This document shows, in pieces, positions 7,751-16,448 of a DNA stretch of 64,000 nucleotides. The position numbers and the translations under genes are program-made. Under the pieces are notes generated by a model. It ran no database searches and was not told where the DNA came from. It worked only from the letters and a program-made list of their open reading frames with translations. The stretch lies in NCBI GenBank assembly GCA_937911505.1, contig CALEMF010000070.1:1-64000 (forward strand), read 5' to 3'. The first letter of the stretch is position 1, and every line of letters starts with the position of its first letter. This stretch comes from an uncultured Cytophagales bacterium (lineage in GTDB: Bacteria > Bacteroidota > Bacteroidia > Cytophagales > Thermonemataceae).

Positions 7751-10015
7751 TTAGCAGAGCGGCAACCGCACCGTATAAGAGGTGTCGGTTTCTTCAAAGG
7801 TGGGGAGGTCTTTTCCAAGAAGCTGGTAGCGACGCACAATATTCTGGGTACCTACCTGCGTGGAAGCGACTTCTTGTAGTGTTTTTTGTAAAGTATTACG
7901 TACGATGAGGGTTTGCTCAGCTACCTCGATTGAAATCTGTAAGGGCTTTTCTTCGGAGATTTCGTTGTGTTTAATGGCGTTTTCTAGCGTCAGTTGGAGC
8001 GCTAAAGGTGGTATTTGCCACGATGCGTCGACCTCATCTACTGCCCAATTCACTTGCAATCCTTCCCCAAAGCGGATCGCTTGGGTAGCGATATACGCCC
8101 TACAAAGATGAAACTCTTCTTTTAAGTCTATCAGTAACTCATTATTAAGTTGCAGAACCGATTGGTAAAGCTGTGAAAAGGTTAACGTATATTGCTGCGC
8201 TTTTTGTGCATCTTCTTGTATCAAGCTAGCCAAGGTCTGTAAGCTATTGAACAAAAAATGTGGGTTGACTTGGTTTTTGAGGTTTTCAAATTGTGCCACT
8301 ACCTCTTGCCTTTGTACCTTTGCTTTGGCCAGTTGAATGCGCTGGCGTTGGTAATTGACGCGCCAGCCGATGCCTAGTAATAACAATACCAAACCAATGC
8401 CGCCTGCAAGCAACCAGTTACGTTCTTGTAAGGAACGTTGCTCTAAGGTGGCGGCTTTTAGTTGGTTATCTCTTTCGAGCAATTGTCTTTGTTGTTGTGT
8501 GGCTTGCAGAAGACGAGTCTGGAGCGCTTTCTCATTTTCAGTTTGCGCAATACGGGCTTCATTTTCGAGTCGCTTTTGGTTGAAGGCAAGCGCTTCTAGG
8601 GCTTTTTCCTTTGATGTTAAGGTCAGTTGGGTTTGGTTGTATGCAGCAAGGTTGGCTTGCTCGCTGAGCTGGAGCGCTTGTACTTCCTTCTCTTTACTGA
8701 GCAACTGTATTTGACTTTCCTTTTCTTTTGTATCGAAAGCTACTCTGAGACGTTCCACTTCTTTTACTTTTTGCTGGTTTACGATTGAGTCTCTGTAGAT
8801 GGTGAGCGATTGTTGCATTTTCAAAGCTTCCTCATACTGCTCATTCTCTTCGTACACAATACGCAGTGCTTCCGCTGTCTGTAGCATTTGAAACTGGAGG
8901 TTGTTTTCTTGTGCCAGTTGGCGGCTTTTCTGCGCGAAATGAATGGCTTGCGACCAGTTTTCTTGGTATAAATAAATCATTGAGATATCGTAGTAGATAG
9001 AACTTACCTTATCAATGACTCCCATCTCTTCAAACCTGGCCAGTGCTTCTTTACAATATTCAATCGCTTGGTCGTAGTCTTCTGTCTCACGTGCTATGAC
9101 CCCTAAATTATAGTAACAATTCGCCACTTTATCTCTATATCCCGCCGATTGGCTAAGTGCTAAGGCCTCTTCGATGTACTGTTTTGCTTCTTTGTAGTTT
9201 TCCTGTTCGTACCAACTAATGGTAGCAAGGTTTTGTAGCGCATTTACTTGTGTAATGGTAACCTGATGTCGCTTACCGATGTCTAGTGCCTTTTGGTAGT
9301 AGTAGGTAGCTTTCTCAACGTTCTTCAACTTGTGCTCAACATTCCCTAAGTTATTATAAGGACTTCCCAAGGCTTTTTCATTACCAGTCTCCTTTAGCAA
9401 AGCAATTGCTTTATAGTAACAATGGAGCGCCTCCTTATTATGTTGCCTTTGGGAATTTAAGGTGCCCAAGTTGCCGTAAAATCTTGCTAATTCTGCTTTT
9501 CTATTTTCCCCTTGTTCTTCTAATTGAATGGCTTCTTTAAAGATACCTTCTGCTTTATCAGGATATCCTAACCTGAGGTTGGCCAACCCTAAATTATTCA
9601 TTTGCCCCGCTAAATCTTTTCTCTCTTTTCCCAATGGTTTGGCATTCCCCAGTGGTTGGGGTGCAGGCGCTTTCAGCAACTGTACATTGGCCTCAAGGGC
9701 TTTCAGCACATTTTTAAAATCACTACGCCTAATATAGACATGTGCCAAGAAATTTCTCGCTGAAGCCTCATACTCCACATTTCGTAGCTGTTGAGCAAGC
9801 GCAATACTTTCTTTGGCCCAGTACAAAGTAGAATCTGCATTTTTTTCTTTGTGAAAATGGGCTGCTTTCTCTCTTGTCCACTCCATGCGTTTCACAAGTT
9901 TCTTCACATCACTATTCTCTAGTGTTGCCCTTTTTTGTGCCTGTAAGGAAAAGCTATATATACTTAGCAAGCAGATTATTATCCCTATTACTTTTTCATT
10001 AATTAGCGTAGTCAT
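7751..10015 (-). CDS. TPR-containing LytS-type sensor histidine kinase (second of pair)
   Basis: The 754-residue protein has a signal sequence (1-26, ending FSLQAQ) and about seven tetratricopeptide repeats (roughly 55-400). A long coiled coil follows (about 410-530), then one membrane helix (about 535-553) and a cytoplasmic His_kinase (LytS/YehU-type) domain. The phospho-acceptor His lies in NPHFLFNSLQ (about 582), and the ATPase N-box is LTLENAIKHN (about 676). The TPR region is predicted outside the cytoplasmic membrane. It is the last gene of an operon with a LytTR regulator and a paralogous kinase; the 84-bp spacing to the regulator suggests cotranscription. The signal sensed is unknown. 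Confidence 0.88.
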   Translation of the reverse strand: MTTLINEKVIGIIICLLSIYSFSLQAQKRATLENSDVKKLVKRMEWTREKAAHFHKEKNADSTLYWAKESIALAQQLRNVEYEASARNFLAHVYIRRSDFKNVLKALEANVQLLKAPAPQPLGNAKPLGKERKDLAGQMNNLGLANLRLGYPDKAEGIFKEAIQLEEQGENRKAELARFYGNLGTLNSQRQHNKEALHCYYKAIALLKETGNEKALGSPYNNLGNVEHKLKNVEKATYYYQKALDIGKRHQVTITQVNALQNLATISWYEQENYKEAKQYIEEALALSQSAGYRDKVANCYYNLGVIARETEDYDQAIEYCKEALARFEEMGVIDKVSSIYYDISMIYLYQENWSQAIHFAQKSRQLAQENNLQFQMLQTAEALRIVYEENEQYEEALKMQQSLTIYRDSIVNQQKVKEVERLRVAFDTKEKESQIQLLSKEKEVQALQLSEQANLAAYNQTQLTLTSKEKALEALAFNQKRLENEARIAQTENEKALQTRLLQATQQQRQLLERDNQLKAATLEQRSLQERNWLLAGGIGLVLLLLGIGWRVNYQRQRIQLAKAKVQRQEVVAQFENLKNQVNPHFLFNSLQTLASLIQEDAQKAQQYTLTFSQLYQSVLQLNNELLIDLKEEFHLCRAYIATQAIRFGEGLQVNWAVDEVDASWQIPPLALQLTLENAIKHNEISEEKPLQISIEVAEQTLIVRNTLQKTLQEVASTQVGTQNIVRRYQLLGKDLPTFEETDTSYTVRLPLC

Positions 10016-10099
10016 GATTTTAGGTGTTGTTATCTAAATATAAGTATAAATCATGTAAAGAAAGGAATTTCTGATGCCTCATTTACTGACAAATTCCGC

Positions 10100-10864
10100 C
10101 TAGCGATTGAGCCAGTCTTTAAAGGTTTGTACCCGTTCTATACTGACAATAATTTCTTTACGTGCGGTAGGCTCTAGCCCTAGCTTTACCCGCCCACGGG
10201 TGTGTTTTTTCATTGTTTTGATCGCTTGAAAATGGACAAAGTACTGTCGACTTACCCGGAAAAACAGGTCAGGATCGAGGAGGCTTTCCAAGGCTTCTAG
10301 GGTGTGGTCTATAATATATTGTTCGCCTGCTACCGATACCAAGACGACATAGCGCTGATCAGCATAGAAATAGGCGATCTCTTCGGTTAGAATGGACTTA
10401 ATACGATCTCCAGAAGCTACTAGAAAGCGCTTTTGGTAGTTTTTGGTAGTTTTTTGAAAGCTTTGTAGGAGTTGCTCGAGCGGAAAGGTAGGCAAAGCAG
10501 CTTGTTGCTCATAGAGACGTTTATACTTCTCTAGGCTTTGTCGTAGCGCCTCTTCTTGAATAGTCTTAAGCAGGTAATCCACACTGTTTACCTTAAAAGC
10601 CTCTACTGCATACTGATCGAAAGCCGTCGTAAAAATAATGGGGGTTTGCAGATCTATGTGTTCAAACAGCTCAAAGGCGGTTCGACTACCAAGATTAACA
10701 TCCATAAAAATCAAGTGCGCCGTATGCTTTTGCAGCCAGTTGAGCGCTTCTTCAAGCGTATACAAGGTAGCTAACACTTCTATGGTGTCATCTATGCTTT
10801 GTAATAATGCCTCGAGGGTTTGTGCAGCAGGTTTTTCATCTTCTACCAATACAACTTTCATCAT
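10100..10864 (-). CDS. LytTR-family response regulator
   Basis: The 254-residue product has a receiver domain (1-125) and a C-terminal LytTR DNA-binding domain (about 145-250, with the RYVVLVS and FFRVSRQYFVH stretches typical of that fold). Receiver acidic residues are Glu8/Asp9, the phospho-acceptor is Asp55 in FMDVNLG, the switch Thr is in FTTAFD, and Lys100 is in VDYLLK. The residue after the Lys, nearly always Pro, is Thr101 here (codon ACT). Its start overlaps the upstream kinase stop by four bases (ATGA), indicating translational coupling. It probably binds direct repeats upstream of target genes. Confidence 0.92.
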   Translation of the reverse strand: MMKVVLVEDEKPAAQTLEALLQSIDDTIEVLATLYTLEEALNWLQKHTAHLIFMDVNLGSRTAFELFEHIDLQTPIIFTTAFDQYAVEAFKVNSVDYLLKTIQEEALRQSLEKYKRLYEQQAALPTFPLEQLLQSFQKTTKNYQKRFLVASGDRIKSILTEEIAYFYADQRYVVLVSVAGEQYIIDHTLEALESLLDPDLFFRVSRQYFVHFQAIKTMKKHTRGRVKLGLEPTARKEIIVSIERVQTFKDWLNR

Positions 10865-13146
10865 ACAAGTGGTAGTTTGGTAATGTAGTGTTGGTCGGTT
10901 TGTACAAAAGTAGGAGTAGCTGTACTGAGTAATTCATACCGCTCCATAATATTTTTTACCCCAATATGGGTAGAGGCTACATTACGATCAGTCACTTTTA
11001 AGCTATTTTTTACTACAACTTTGCCTGCCTCTTCATAAACATCTACCTTCAAGGGGTGTGCCGCTGAAATTTCATTGTGTTTGATCGCATTCTCAAGGGT
11101 GAGTTGCAGCGCTAGGGGCGGTATTTGTGCCTCAAGTGCGTCAGCAGAGAGTTGCCAATTTACCTGCAAATATTCTTCAAAGCGTATTTGTTGTACGGTA
11201 AGGTACGTTTTACAAAAACCAACCTCTTCTTTTAAACTAGTAAGAATATCGTTATTCAGTGTAAGCACCGACTGGTACAATTGTGAGAAGGCGGTTGTAA
11301 ACTGATGAGCTTTCTGAGCGTCTTGTGGAATAAGGCTCGCTAACGCCTGTAAACTATTGAAGAGAAAATGAGGTTGTACTTGGTTTTTAAGACGATCAAA
11401 CTGCGCTACAAGTTGTTGTCGTTGGGCTTTTTCTTTGGCTAGCTGGATACGCTGTTGTTGGTTTTTGAGCAACCAACCTCCTACTATGAGTATAAGTAGT
11501 ATCACAGCGCCTCCTATGAGAATAAAATTACGTCTACGTAATTTGCTGGTAGTAAGGGCTGTTGCTTTCAGTTGGCTTTCCTTCTCCAGAAGCTGTTTTC
11601 TTTGTTGCTCAGCTTGGTAGCGTTGCGCCTCTTGCTTCTTTTCGTAGACAGTACGTGCCAGTACCTGCTCGTTTTCTTTTCGTGTTTGTGCAAAAGTACG
11701 GGTTTGCAAGAGTTTTTCTTTGAAGAGGAGCGCTAGGCGGGCTTGGTTGTACTTCGCTAAATTGGTCTGCTCGGCTACTTGTAAAGCTTGTAAGCTTTTT
11801 TCTTTTTCAAGCAATACGATGGCTTGCTCTTTCTGTTCTGCTTCGTGAGCGATCCGCAGGGTCTCTATCTCTTTTACTTTTTGCTCATCCAGTAAAGCTT
11901 CTTTCAGTTTTATAATTTCTTTTTGAGCAGCCAGGGCCTGTTTGTATTGCTTCTGCTGTACATAAATGGTTTTGAGTACTTTTAATGCGTTAATTTGATC
12001 ACTTTTCAAATCGTGCGCATTTGCCAAAGCCTCTCCTTTTTTAGCAAGCCTACTCGCTACGTCCAATTGCCCTAGTTGTATATATACGCGAGCTAAAGCA
12101 ATAAAGACACCACAAACTTGCTCCTTAATGTCCATCTTTTTATAAATTGATAATGATTTTTCAAGGTAATGAATGGCCTGCTCGAAATCTTCTTTCTCCT
12201 GCATCAATTCTCCTAGACTGAATAAATTCAAAGCTTCCTTATCCATTCTACTCAATTGCCGATTCGTTTCTAGGGCTTGTTTAAGTAATTCTTCAGCTTG
12301 CTTATACTTTTGCTGGGCAGTGTATATAACTGCCAAATTATTAAGTGCCTGCGCTTCAATAGCGGGTAGACCATAACGCTGCTTTACAATGTTAGTTTCT
12401 GTAGTAGGTTTACTGTGACGCTTGCTAAGCTCTAATATTTCTTGGTAATAAGCGATGGCAGTAGGATAATGCTCTAAAGCTTGCTCTACATAGCCTAAGT
12501 TGATGTAGACTCTAGCAATTTCTTTCTTTATATTTAGTTCCTTTGCTAAATCAAGTGCTTGATAACCATACTGTAACGCTATTTTGTAATTATTTTGTGC
12601 CGTACTTATGAGGCTTAAATGATTATGAGACCTCAGTAACCCCCGTTTATTCCCTTGATGTTTATCTACTTCAAGTGCTGCTAGAAAATACTTCTTGGCT
12701 TCCTCATGAAGACCTAAACGCCAATATACAATACCTAAATTATTGAGAGACTCTCCCAGACTAACAGCCTTACTACTCGGTTTAGCCCCTTCTGAGGAAG
12801 AAGGCTTCTCTCTCAACCTGCGTATATTTTTCTTGAATAAAGGTAGCGCTTTCTGATAATTACCCTGGTCCTTATATAGGTATGCTAGAGAATTCCTCGC
12901 CGTTGTCTCATACGCAAGATTATCTAACTGTAGTGCCAGAACAATCGTCTTCTCCGCCCAGTGTTTGTAATCGGCTAAGCGCTGTTGCTTACGCGCTTGT
13001 CTCATTTGCTCGAAGGCTTGTTCCATCTCCTGTGTAAGCGCCTCTTTTTTATCAGGAAGCATAGCTGCTTGCTGTGCTTGCAGGGTAAGACTCATTGTCC
13101 ACACCCAGCAAGCTAGTAAATACCATTTTAACTTCAGTCTAAACAT
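10861..13146 (-). CDS. TPR-containing LytS-type sensor histidine kinase (first of pair)
   Basis: This 761-residue protein is a paralogue of the kinase at 7751 with the same order. It has a signal sequence (ending LTLQAQ at about 25), TPR repeats (about 60-400), a Gln/Glu/Lys-rich coiled coil (about 410-535) and a membrane helix (about 538-556). A His_kinase/HATPase region follows, with QPHFLFNSLQ (His about 588) and the N-box LTLENAIKHN. The residue before the catalytic PHF is Gln, not the usual Asn. It overlaps the LytTR regulator by four bases. Two similar kinases around one regulator suggest that they integrate two signals or form heterodimers. Confidence 0.88.
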   Translation of the reverse strand: MFRLKLKWYLLACWVWTMSLTLQAQQAAMLPDKKEALTQEMEQAFEQMRQARKQQRLADYKHWAEKTIVLALQLDNLAYETTARNSLAYLYKDQGNYQKALPLFKKNIRRLREKPSSSEGAKPSSKAVSLGESLNNLGIVYWRLGLHEEAKKYFLAALEVDKHQGNKRGLLRSHNHLSLISTAQNNYKIALQYGYQALDLAKELNIKKEIARVYINLGYVEQALEHYPTAIAYYQEILELSKRHSKPTTETNIVKQRYGLPAIEAQALNNLAVIYTAQQKYKQAEELLKQALETNRQLSRMDKEALNLFSLGELMQEKEDFEQAIHYLEKSLSIYKKMDIKEQVCGVFIALARVYIQLGQLDVASRLAKKGEALANAHDLKSDQINALKVLKTIYVQQKQYKQALAAQKEIIKLKEALLDEQKVKEIETLRIAHEAEQKEQAIVLLEKEKSLQALQVAEQTNLAKYNQARLALLFKEKLLQTRTFAQTRKENEQVLARTVYEKKQEAQRYQAEQQRKQLLEKESQLKATALTTSKLRRRNFILIGGAVILLILIVGGWLLKNQQQRIQLAKEKAQRQQLVAQFDRLKNQVQPHFLFNSLQALASLIPQDAQKAHQFTTAFSQLYQSVLTLNNDILTSLKEEVGFCKTYLTVQQIRFEEYLQVNWQLSADALEAQIPPLALQLTLENAIKHNEISAAHPLKVDVYEEAGKVVVKNSLKVTDRNVASTHIGVKNIMERYELLSTATPTFVQTDQHYITKLPLV

Positions 13147-13187
13147 TTTTCTGCAGTGTTTTTTGTTCGTTGTTTAGTAAGTGTTTC

Positions 13188-14243
13188 TTATATCTTCTCT
13201 TTTTCTATGGCTTGTGTAGCCATAGCAGCAGCAGCTTTTAGTAGATAAATCAAGGCGGCAAAACGCTCGTCTTGTGTATAGCCCTTTTTGTAGCGATAGT
13301 AAATTTGTTGTACAATCACCCCAATTTTGAATAAGCCAAAAGCGTAGTAGAATATGAGTTGACTGGGTGTAAGGCTTACATCCCGTTTCTCTAGGTAGCG
13401 TTCTACCAGTGCCTTTCGTGTGAGCATGCCCTTTGTAACAGGTAGACTAAACTGCAACATAGACGCTGGGTCGTGTACTTCTGGATAGTAGGCCAAGGCA
13501 AGTCCTAAATCCGACAGTGGATCGCCTACAGTAGCCATCTCCCAGTCCAATACTGCTTTGATGTAGGTAGGATCTTGCTCATCCAATACAAGGTTATCAA
13601 ACTTGTAATCATTATGAATCATACTAGCGGGCGGGCTATCAGGTAGATTGGCTGCTAGCCAGTCAATAAGTTGATTCATTGCAGCTATTTCATCCGTTTG
13701 TGCTTTTTTATAGCGCTTGCTCCAGCCTGTTACCTGTCTTTCCAAGTAACCCGCTGGCTTACCCATCTCTACTAGACCTGTAGCCTCAATATCAATACTG
13801 TGGAGGGCTGCTAAACTATCTATAAAGTTGTAACAAAGCTGCTGTACAGTACTTTCTGGTAAATCAATGGGACGACCTGCCCGTAGAATAATGCCTGCTA
13901 CTCGCTCCATCACATAAAAAGGCGCCCCTATGATGTCTGTTGCGTCGCAGTAGAGCAGTGGCTTTGGTGCCTTGGCATATACGGGATGTAGCTGAGAAAG
14001 GACCTTGTATTCACGTTCCATGTCGTGTCCTTTGTTGATCTCCTCAGCCCCAAAAGGCGGACGACGTAGTACTAATTCTTTATCCCCCAACGACAATAAA
14101 TAGGTGAGATTTGAAAAACCGCTCGGAAATTGCTTTACAGTAAGAGGGCCTTTGATACCTAAGTGAACTTCCAAATAAGGATGGAGTCTTTCTACGGCAA
14201 GTTCTTCTCCTTTACGGGTAGGTTGGGCTTGGTCTACTTTCAT
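13188..14243 (-). CDS. Aminoglycoside-phosphotransferase-like (APH/ChoK) family kinase
   Basis: The 351-residue protein carries the APH fold hallmarks: an N-lobe QFPSGFSNLTYLLS loop with LVLRRPP, the catalytic Brenner-type motif HNDYKFDNLVLD (about 209-220), and the metal-binding VLDWEMATVGDPLSDLG (about 231-247). This GDPLxDLG subgroup resembles the ACAD10 N-terminal domain and FadE36-type proteins found near acyl-CoA metabolism, so a small hydroxylated metabolite or hydroxyacyl derivative is a likelier substrate than an antibiotic. That assignment is inference. It is divergent from the gene at 14351. Confidence 0.85.
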   Translation of the reverse strand: MKVDQAQPTRKGEELAVERLHPYLEVHLGIKGPLTVKQFPSGFSNLTYLLSLGDKELVLRRPPFGAEEINKGHDMEREYKVLSQLHPVYAKAPKPLLYCDATDIIGAPFYVMERVAGIILRAGRPIDLPESTVQQLCYNFIDSLAALHSIDIEATGLVEMGKPAGYLERQVTGWSKRYKKAQTDEIAAMNQLIDWLAANLPDSPPASMIHNDYKFDNLVLDEQDPTYIKAVLDWEMATVGDPLSDLGLALAYYPEVHDPASMLQFSLPVTKGMLTRKALVERYLEKRDVSLTPSQLIFYYAFGLFKIGVIVQQIYYRYKKGYTQDERFAALIYLLKAAAAMATQAIEKEKI

Positions 14244-14268
14244 AGGTGTTCTTGATTATAATGTAAAA

Positions 14269-14322
14269 TACGAAATTTGCTTACACTGGCTAGTTAAAAT
14301 AGCTGACTTTTACGAAATTTGC
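14269..14322. repeat. Direct repeat pair in divergent promoter region
   Basis: The 12-mer TACGAAATTTGC occurs at 14269-14280 and again at 14311-14322, 42 bp apart, between divergently transcribed genes. The spacing is four helical turns, compatible with a regulator binding site, or with two promoter-like elements resembling TAnnTTTG. Confidence 0.45.
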
Positions 14323-14350
14323 AATTGTTTATGTGAACATAAATGATCCT

Positions 14351-15388
14351 ATGACTAACTTTTTAAAACATATCCTTGTAATTGTGTGCCTACTGATGAG
14401 TGGCGTGGTGGCAGCGCAAAAGGCTAATCCAGCCGAAATGGAGCGTGACAATAAAGACCTTACCAGCACACAAGCACTAGAGTATGAAATTCTCTACGAC
14501 GAACCTGATAGCCTCAATAAGCTTTTTGTAACCTTTCATCCTTTGTATGCAGAGCTTTTTGCTACTAATGCTACTTTTGGCTTCAGTGGGCAGCTCCATT
14601 ATTTTTATGAGAAGAAATGGGATGCTTACCTCAATGGTCGTAAGGCGTATGCTACCAGCTTTGATATTGCACAAGCAGCGGGCGAAAATCGCTCTACGGT
14701 TGATAATCGCTTACAAAACTACCGCTTCTTTGAGGGAGGTTTTACCTACCACTATAAAGACGAAACACGTATGGGTACGGCCAAAATAACCCCTAGCAGA
14801 GCTGGCTTAAATCCACGGGTTGTACAGTCTACGGTTACTACCAATTTGAAAGTCCCGGCACTTGTCCGTACCATCATAGGTATTAGAGGGGGCGCATATG
14901 CTTGGGGAAGTAGTGTCAACCTGGGTACAATTGCCGAAGAACAAGGCGTCAATATCATTGCTACTACAGGTAGTGATACCCTACGTAACGACGACAACCT
15001 CTTTACTAATTTTTCTTCAGAAGGCTTTTTTGTGGGTGGGAGTTTTACACAAATTAGGAACATCTTTATTCAGCCTTATGGATACGATCCCGTCAATAAC
15101 GACCATATTTTCAACCTTTATTTAGATATACTCTTTTCTCCTTTTATGCGCTTAGAAACCATCGAAAAAGATGGCACGCCTTATAATGTAGATGTAATGG
15201 CTTTTAACAATGTGGGCGCTAGAATGGGGGTACAAGGCATGTTCAATCGTGGTTTTGGTTGGACGTATAATTTAGAACTAGGCCTCCGCCCTTCTCTACA
15301 ACAACGTACTTTCTACTCCTTGCTACGGGTAGGTATCACGCTAGGCTCTCGGCTCCGCCTTAAAAGGAGCGGGTATGTAATGCACTAA
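14351..15388 (+). CDS. Exported protein, probable outer-membrane beta-barrel
   Basis: The start at 14351 gives a strong signal peptide (MTNFLKHILVIVCLLMSGVV, then AAQ) and discards six residues encoded upstream. The 345-residue mature region alternates hydrophobic and polar residues in strand-like stretches, rich in Tyr, Phe, Gly and Asn, and ends with several aromatic strands (RTFYSLLRVGITLGSRLRLK), as expected for a small outer-membrane barrel. I know no specific family. Only 4 bp separate its stop from the next gene, so the two are likely translated from one mRNA. Confidence 0.72.
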   Translation: MTNFLKHILVIVCLLMSGVVAAQKANPAEMERDNKDLTSTQALEYEILYDEPDSLNKLFVTFHPLYAELFATNATFGFSGQLHYFYEKKWDAYLNGRKAYATSFDIAQAAGENRSTVDNRLQNYRFFEGGFTYHYKDETRMGTAKITPSRAGLNPRVVQSTVTTNLKVPALVRTIIGIRGGAYAWGSSVNLGTIAEEQGVNIIATTGSDTLRNDDNLFTNFSSEGFFVGGSFTQIRNIFIQPYGYDPVNNDHIFNLYLDILFSPFMRLETIEKDGTPYNVDVMAFNNVGARMGVQGMFNRGFGWTYNLELGLRPSLQQRTFYSLLRVGITLGSRLRLKRSGYVMH

Positions 15389-15392
15389 CCGC

Positions 15393-16001
15393 ATGGATAT
15401 ACCAGCCCTAGAAAATGAGCTAAAAAAGCGTTGGCTGTACCCCTACTTATGGAGGCAACCACAGCAAAACCACCTAGACGAGCAAACCAACTTTATCTAC
15501 GGTACACCTTCCTTAGAAGTAGTGGTTGCCCATCTAAAAAAACTACCCAATCAACAGAAGCTCTTTACCTACGCACTGAACCGATGGTATAATTTCTGGT
15601 CGGCTAAAGCCATAGAGTTTATGTTTACACAGCATCCTTCAGTAATCGCTCACCCTAATCAGAAGCACCCTTCCATTGATTTTTATCTTAAGGGCATCGG
15701 CTTTGATCATAAATCGACAGTATTTCCACGTGCTTATAAGGGTACCTTGACTCAAGCCAAGCAACAACCCCAAACGCTCATACAGTGGTTATACCGCTCC
15801 CAATCAAAAGAAAGAAGAAAACACCAAAGAAATCGTTTATTTATTGTTTTTTATGCCCAATACCAACCTCACTGGCAATTAAAGGCAGAGCTTTCGTGGC
15901 TGCAAGCACTTATTGATCAATACCTTCAAGGGTTTACCAAAAGCCAGCTCATTCAGGTGGCGCCTCAAGTATGGAGTGACGTTATTTGGGCTGTTCGATA
16001 G
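15393..16001 (+). CDS. Conserved hypothetical protein with PD-(D/E)XK-nuclease-like motif
   Basis: The 202-residue product has no signal peptide. It contains an arrangement typical of the PD-(D/E)XK superfamily: helix Glu75 in AKAIEFMF, Asp96 in SIDFYLKGI, and Asp105-His-Lys107 in FDHKSTVFP at the end of the next strand. A basic region RSQSKERRKHQRNR (about 135-148) could touch nucleic acid. The family's members are DNA or RNA nucleases, but no activity can be claimed here. It follows the barrel-like gene by 4 bp, an odd pairing since one product is exported and the other cytoplasmic. Confidence 0.68.
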   Translation: MDIPALENELKKRWLYPYLWRQPQQNHLDEQTNFIYGTPSLEVVVAHLKKLPNQQKLFTYALNRWYNFWSAKAIEFMFTQHPSVIAHPNQKHPSIDFYLKGIGFDHKSTVFPRAYKGTLTQAKQQPQTLIQWLYRSQSKERRKHQRNRLFIVFYAQYQPHWQLKAELSWLQALIDQYLQGFTKSQLIQVAPQVWSDVIWAVR

Positions 16002-16019
16002 GAAGTATTTTATCATTAA

Positions 16020-16056
16020 AAAACGCATTCTATAAATATTTTACAGAATGCGTTTT
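16020..16056. terminator. Bidirectional terminator between nuclease-like gene and tRNAs
   Basis: A 12-bp perfect stem (AAAACGCATTCT at 16020-16031, AGAATGCGTTTT at 16045-16056) has A-rich sequence to the left and T4 to the right. It lies between the + gene ending at 16001 and the minus-strand tRNA pair. Confidence 0.85.
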
Positions 16057-16057
16057 G

Positions 16058-16141
16058 TACCAGGGGCGGGACTTGAACCCGCACGTCCCAAGGGACACAA
16101 GATTTTAAGTCTTGCGTGTCTACCAATTCCACCACCCCGGC
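16058..16141 (-). tRNA. tRNA-Leu (anticodon UAA)
   Basis: The 84-nt class II tRNA folds with acceptor GCCGGGG paired to CCCTGGT (two G-U pairs), anticodon loop CTTAAAA (anticodon UAA), a variable arm GTCCCTTGGGAC, and T-arm GCGGG-TTCAAGT-CCCGC. The CCA end is not encoded. Confidence 0.95.
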
Positions 16142-16192
16142 TTCAACTAGCCGTGTAGTTGTTTTTCTATTCACTAAAAGGAATAAAAAAAG

Positions 16193-16265
16193 AGCAGAAG
16201 ACGAGATTCGAACTCGCGACCCCAACCTTGGCAAGGTTGTGCTCTACCAACTGAGCTACTTCTGC
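16193..16265 (-). tRNA. tRNA-Gly (anticodon GCC)
   Basis: A 73-nt cloverleaf with acceptor GCAGAAG/CTTCTGC, D-arm with GCTCAGTTGGTAGAGC, anticodon loop TTGCCAA (anticodon GCC) and a standard T-arm GCGAG-TTCGAAT-CTCGT. It lies 51 bp upstream of tRNA-Leu on the same strand, so they probably share one precursor. CCA is not encoded. Confidence 0.96.
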
Positions 16266-16388
16266 TTTTGTTAATTAAGCTATTTTGCTTAATGTGGAGA
16301 CAAAGGTATAGATTGTAGGCGACTTGTCAAAACATCTTTTGACTTTTTTGAAAAAATGGTAATCATAATTTTAGTAATCAATAAGAAA

Positions 16389-16414
16389 GGGTGCCCTACT
16401 GTTTCAGGGCACCC
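16389..16414 (-). terminator. Terminator of the SDR gene
   Basis: A 9-bp stem GGGTGCCCT (16389-16397) with AGGGCACCC (16406-16414) and an 8-nt loop. On the minus strand it is followed by TTTCTTATT, about 35 bp after the SDR stop. Confidence 0.8.
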
Positions 16415-16448
16415 CACTTGTTACTGATGTAAGACAGCTAGTGTTATA

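Noticed and set aside
7657..7908. Open frame on the + strand across the end of the second LytS kinase
   Set aside because: It overlaps a strong kinase gene, has no protein-like pattern and looks like an antisense shadow.
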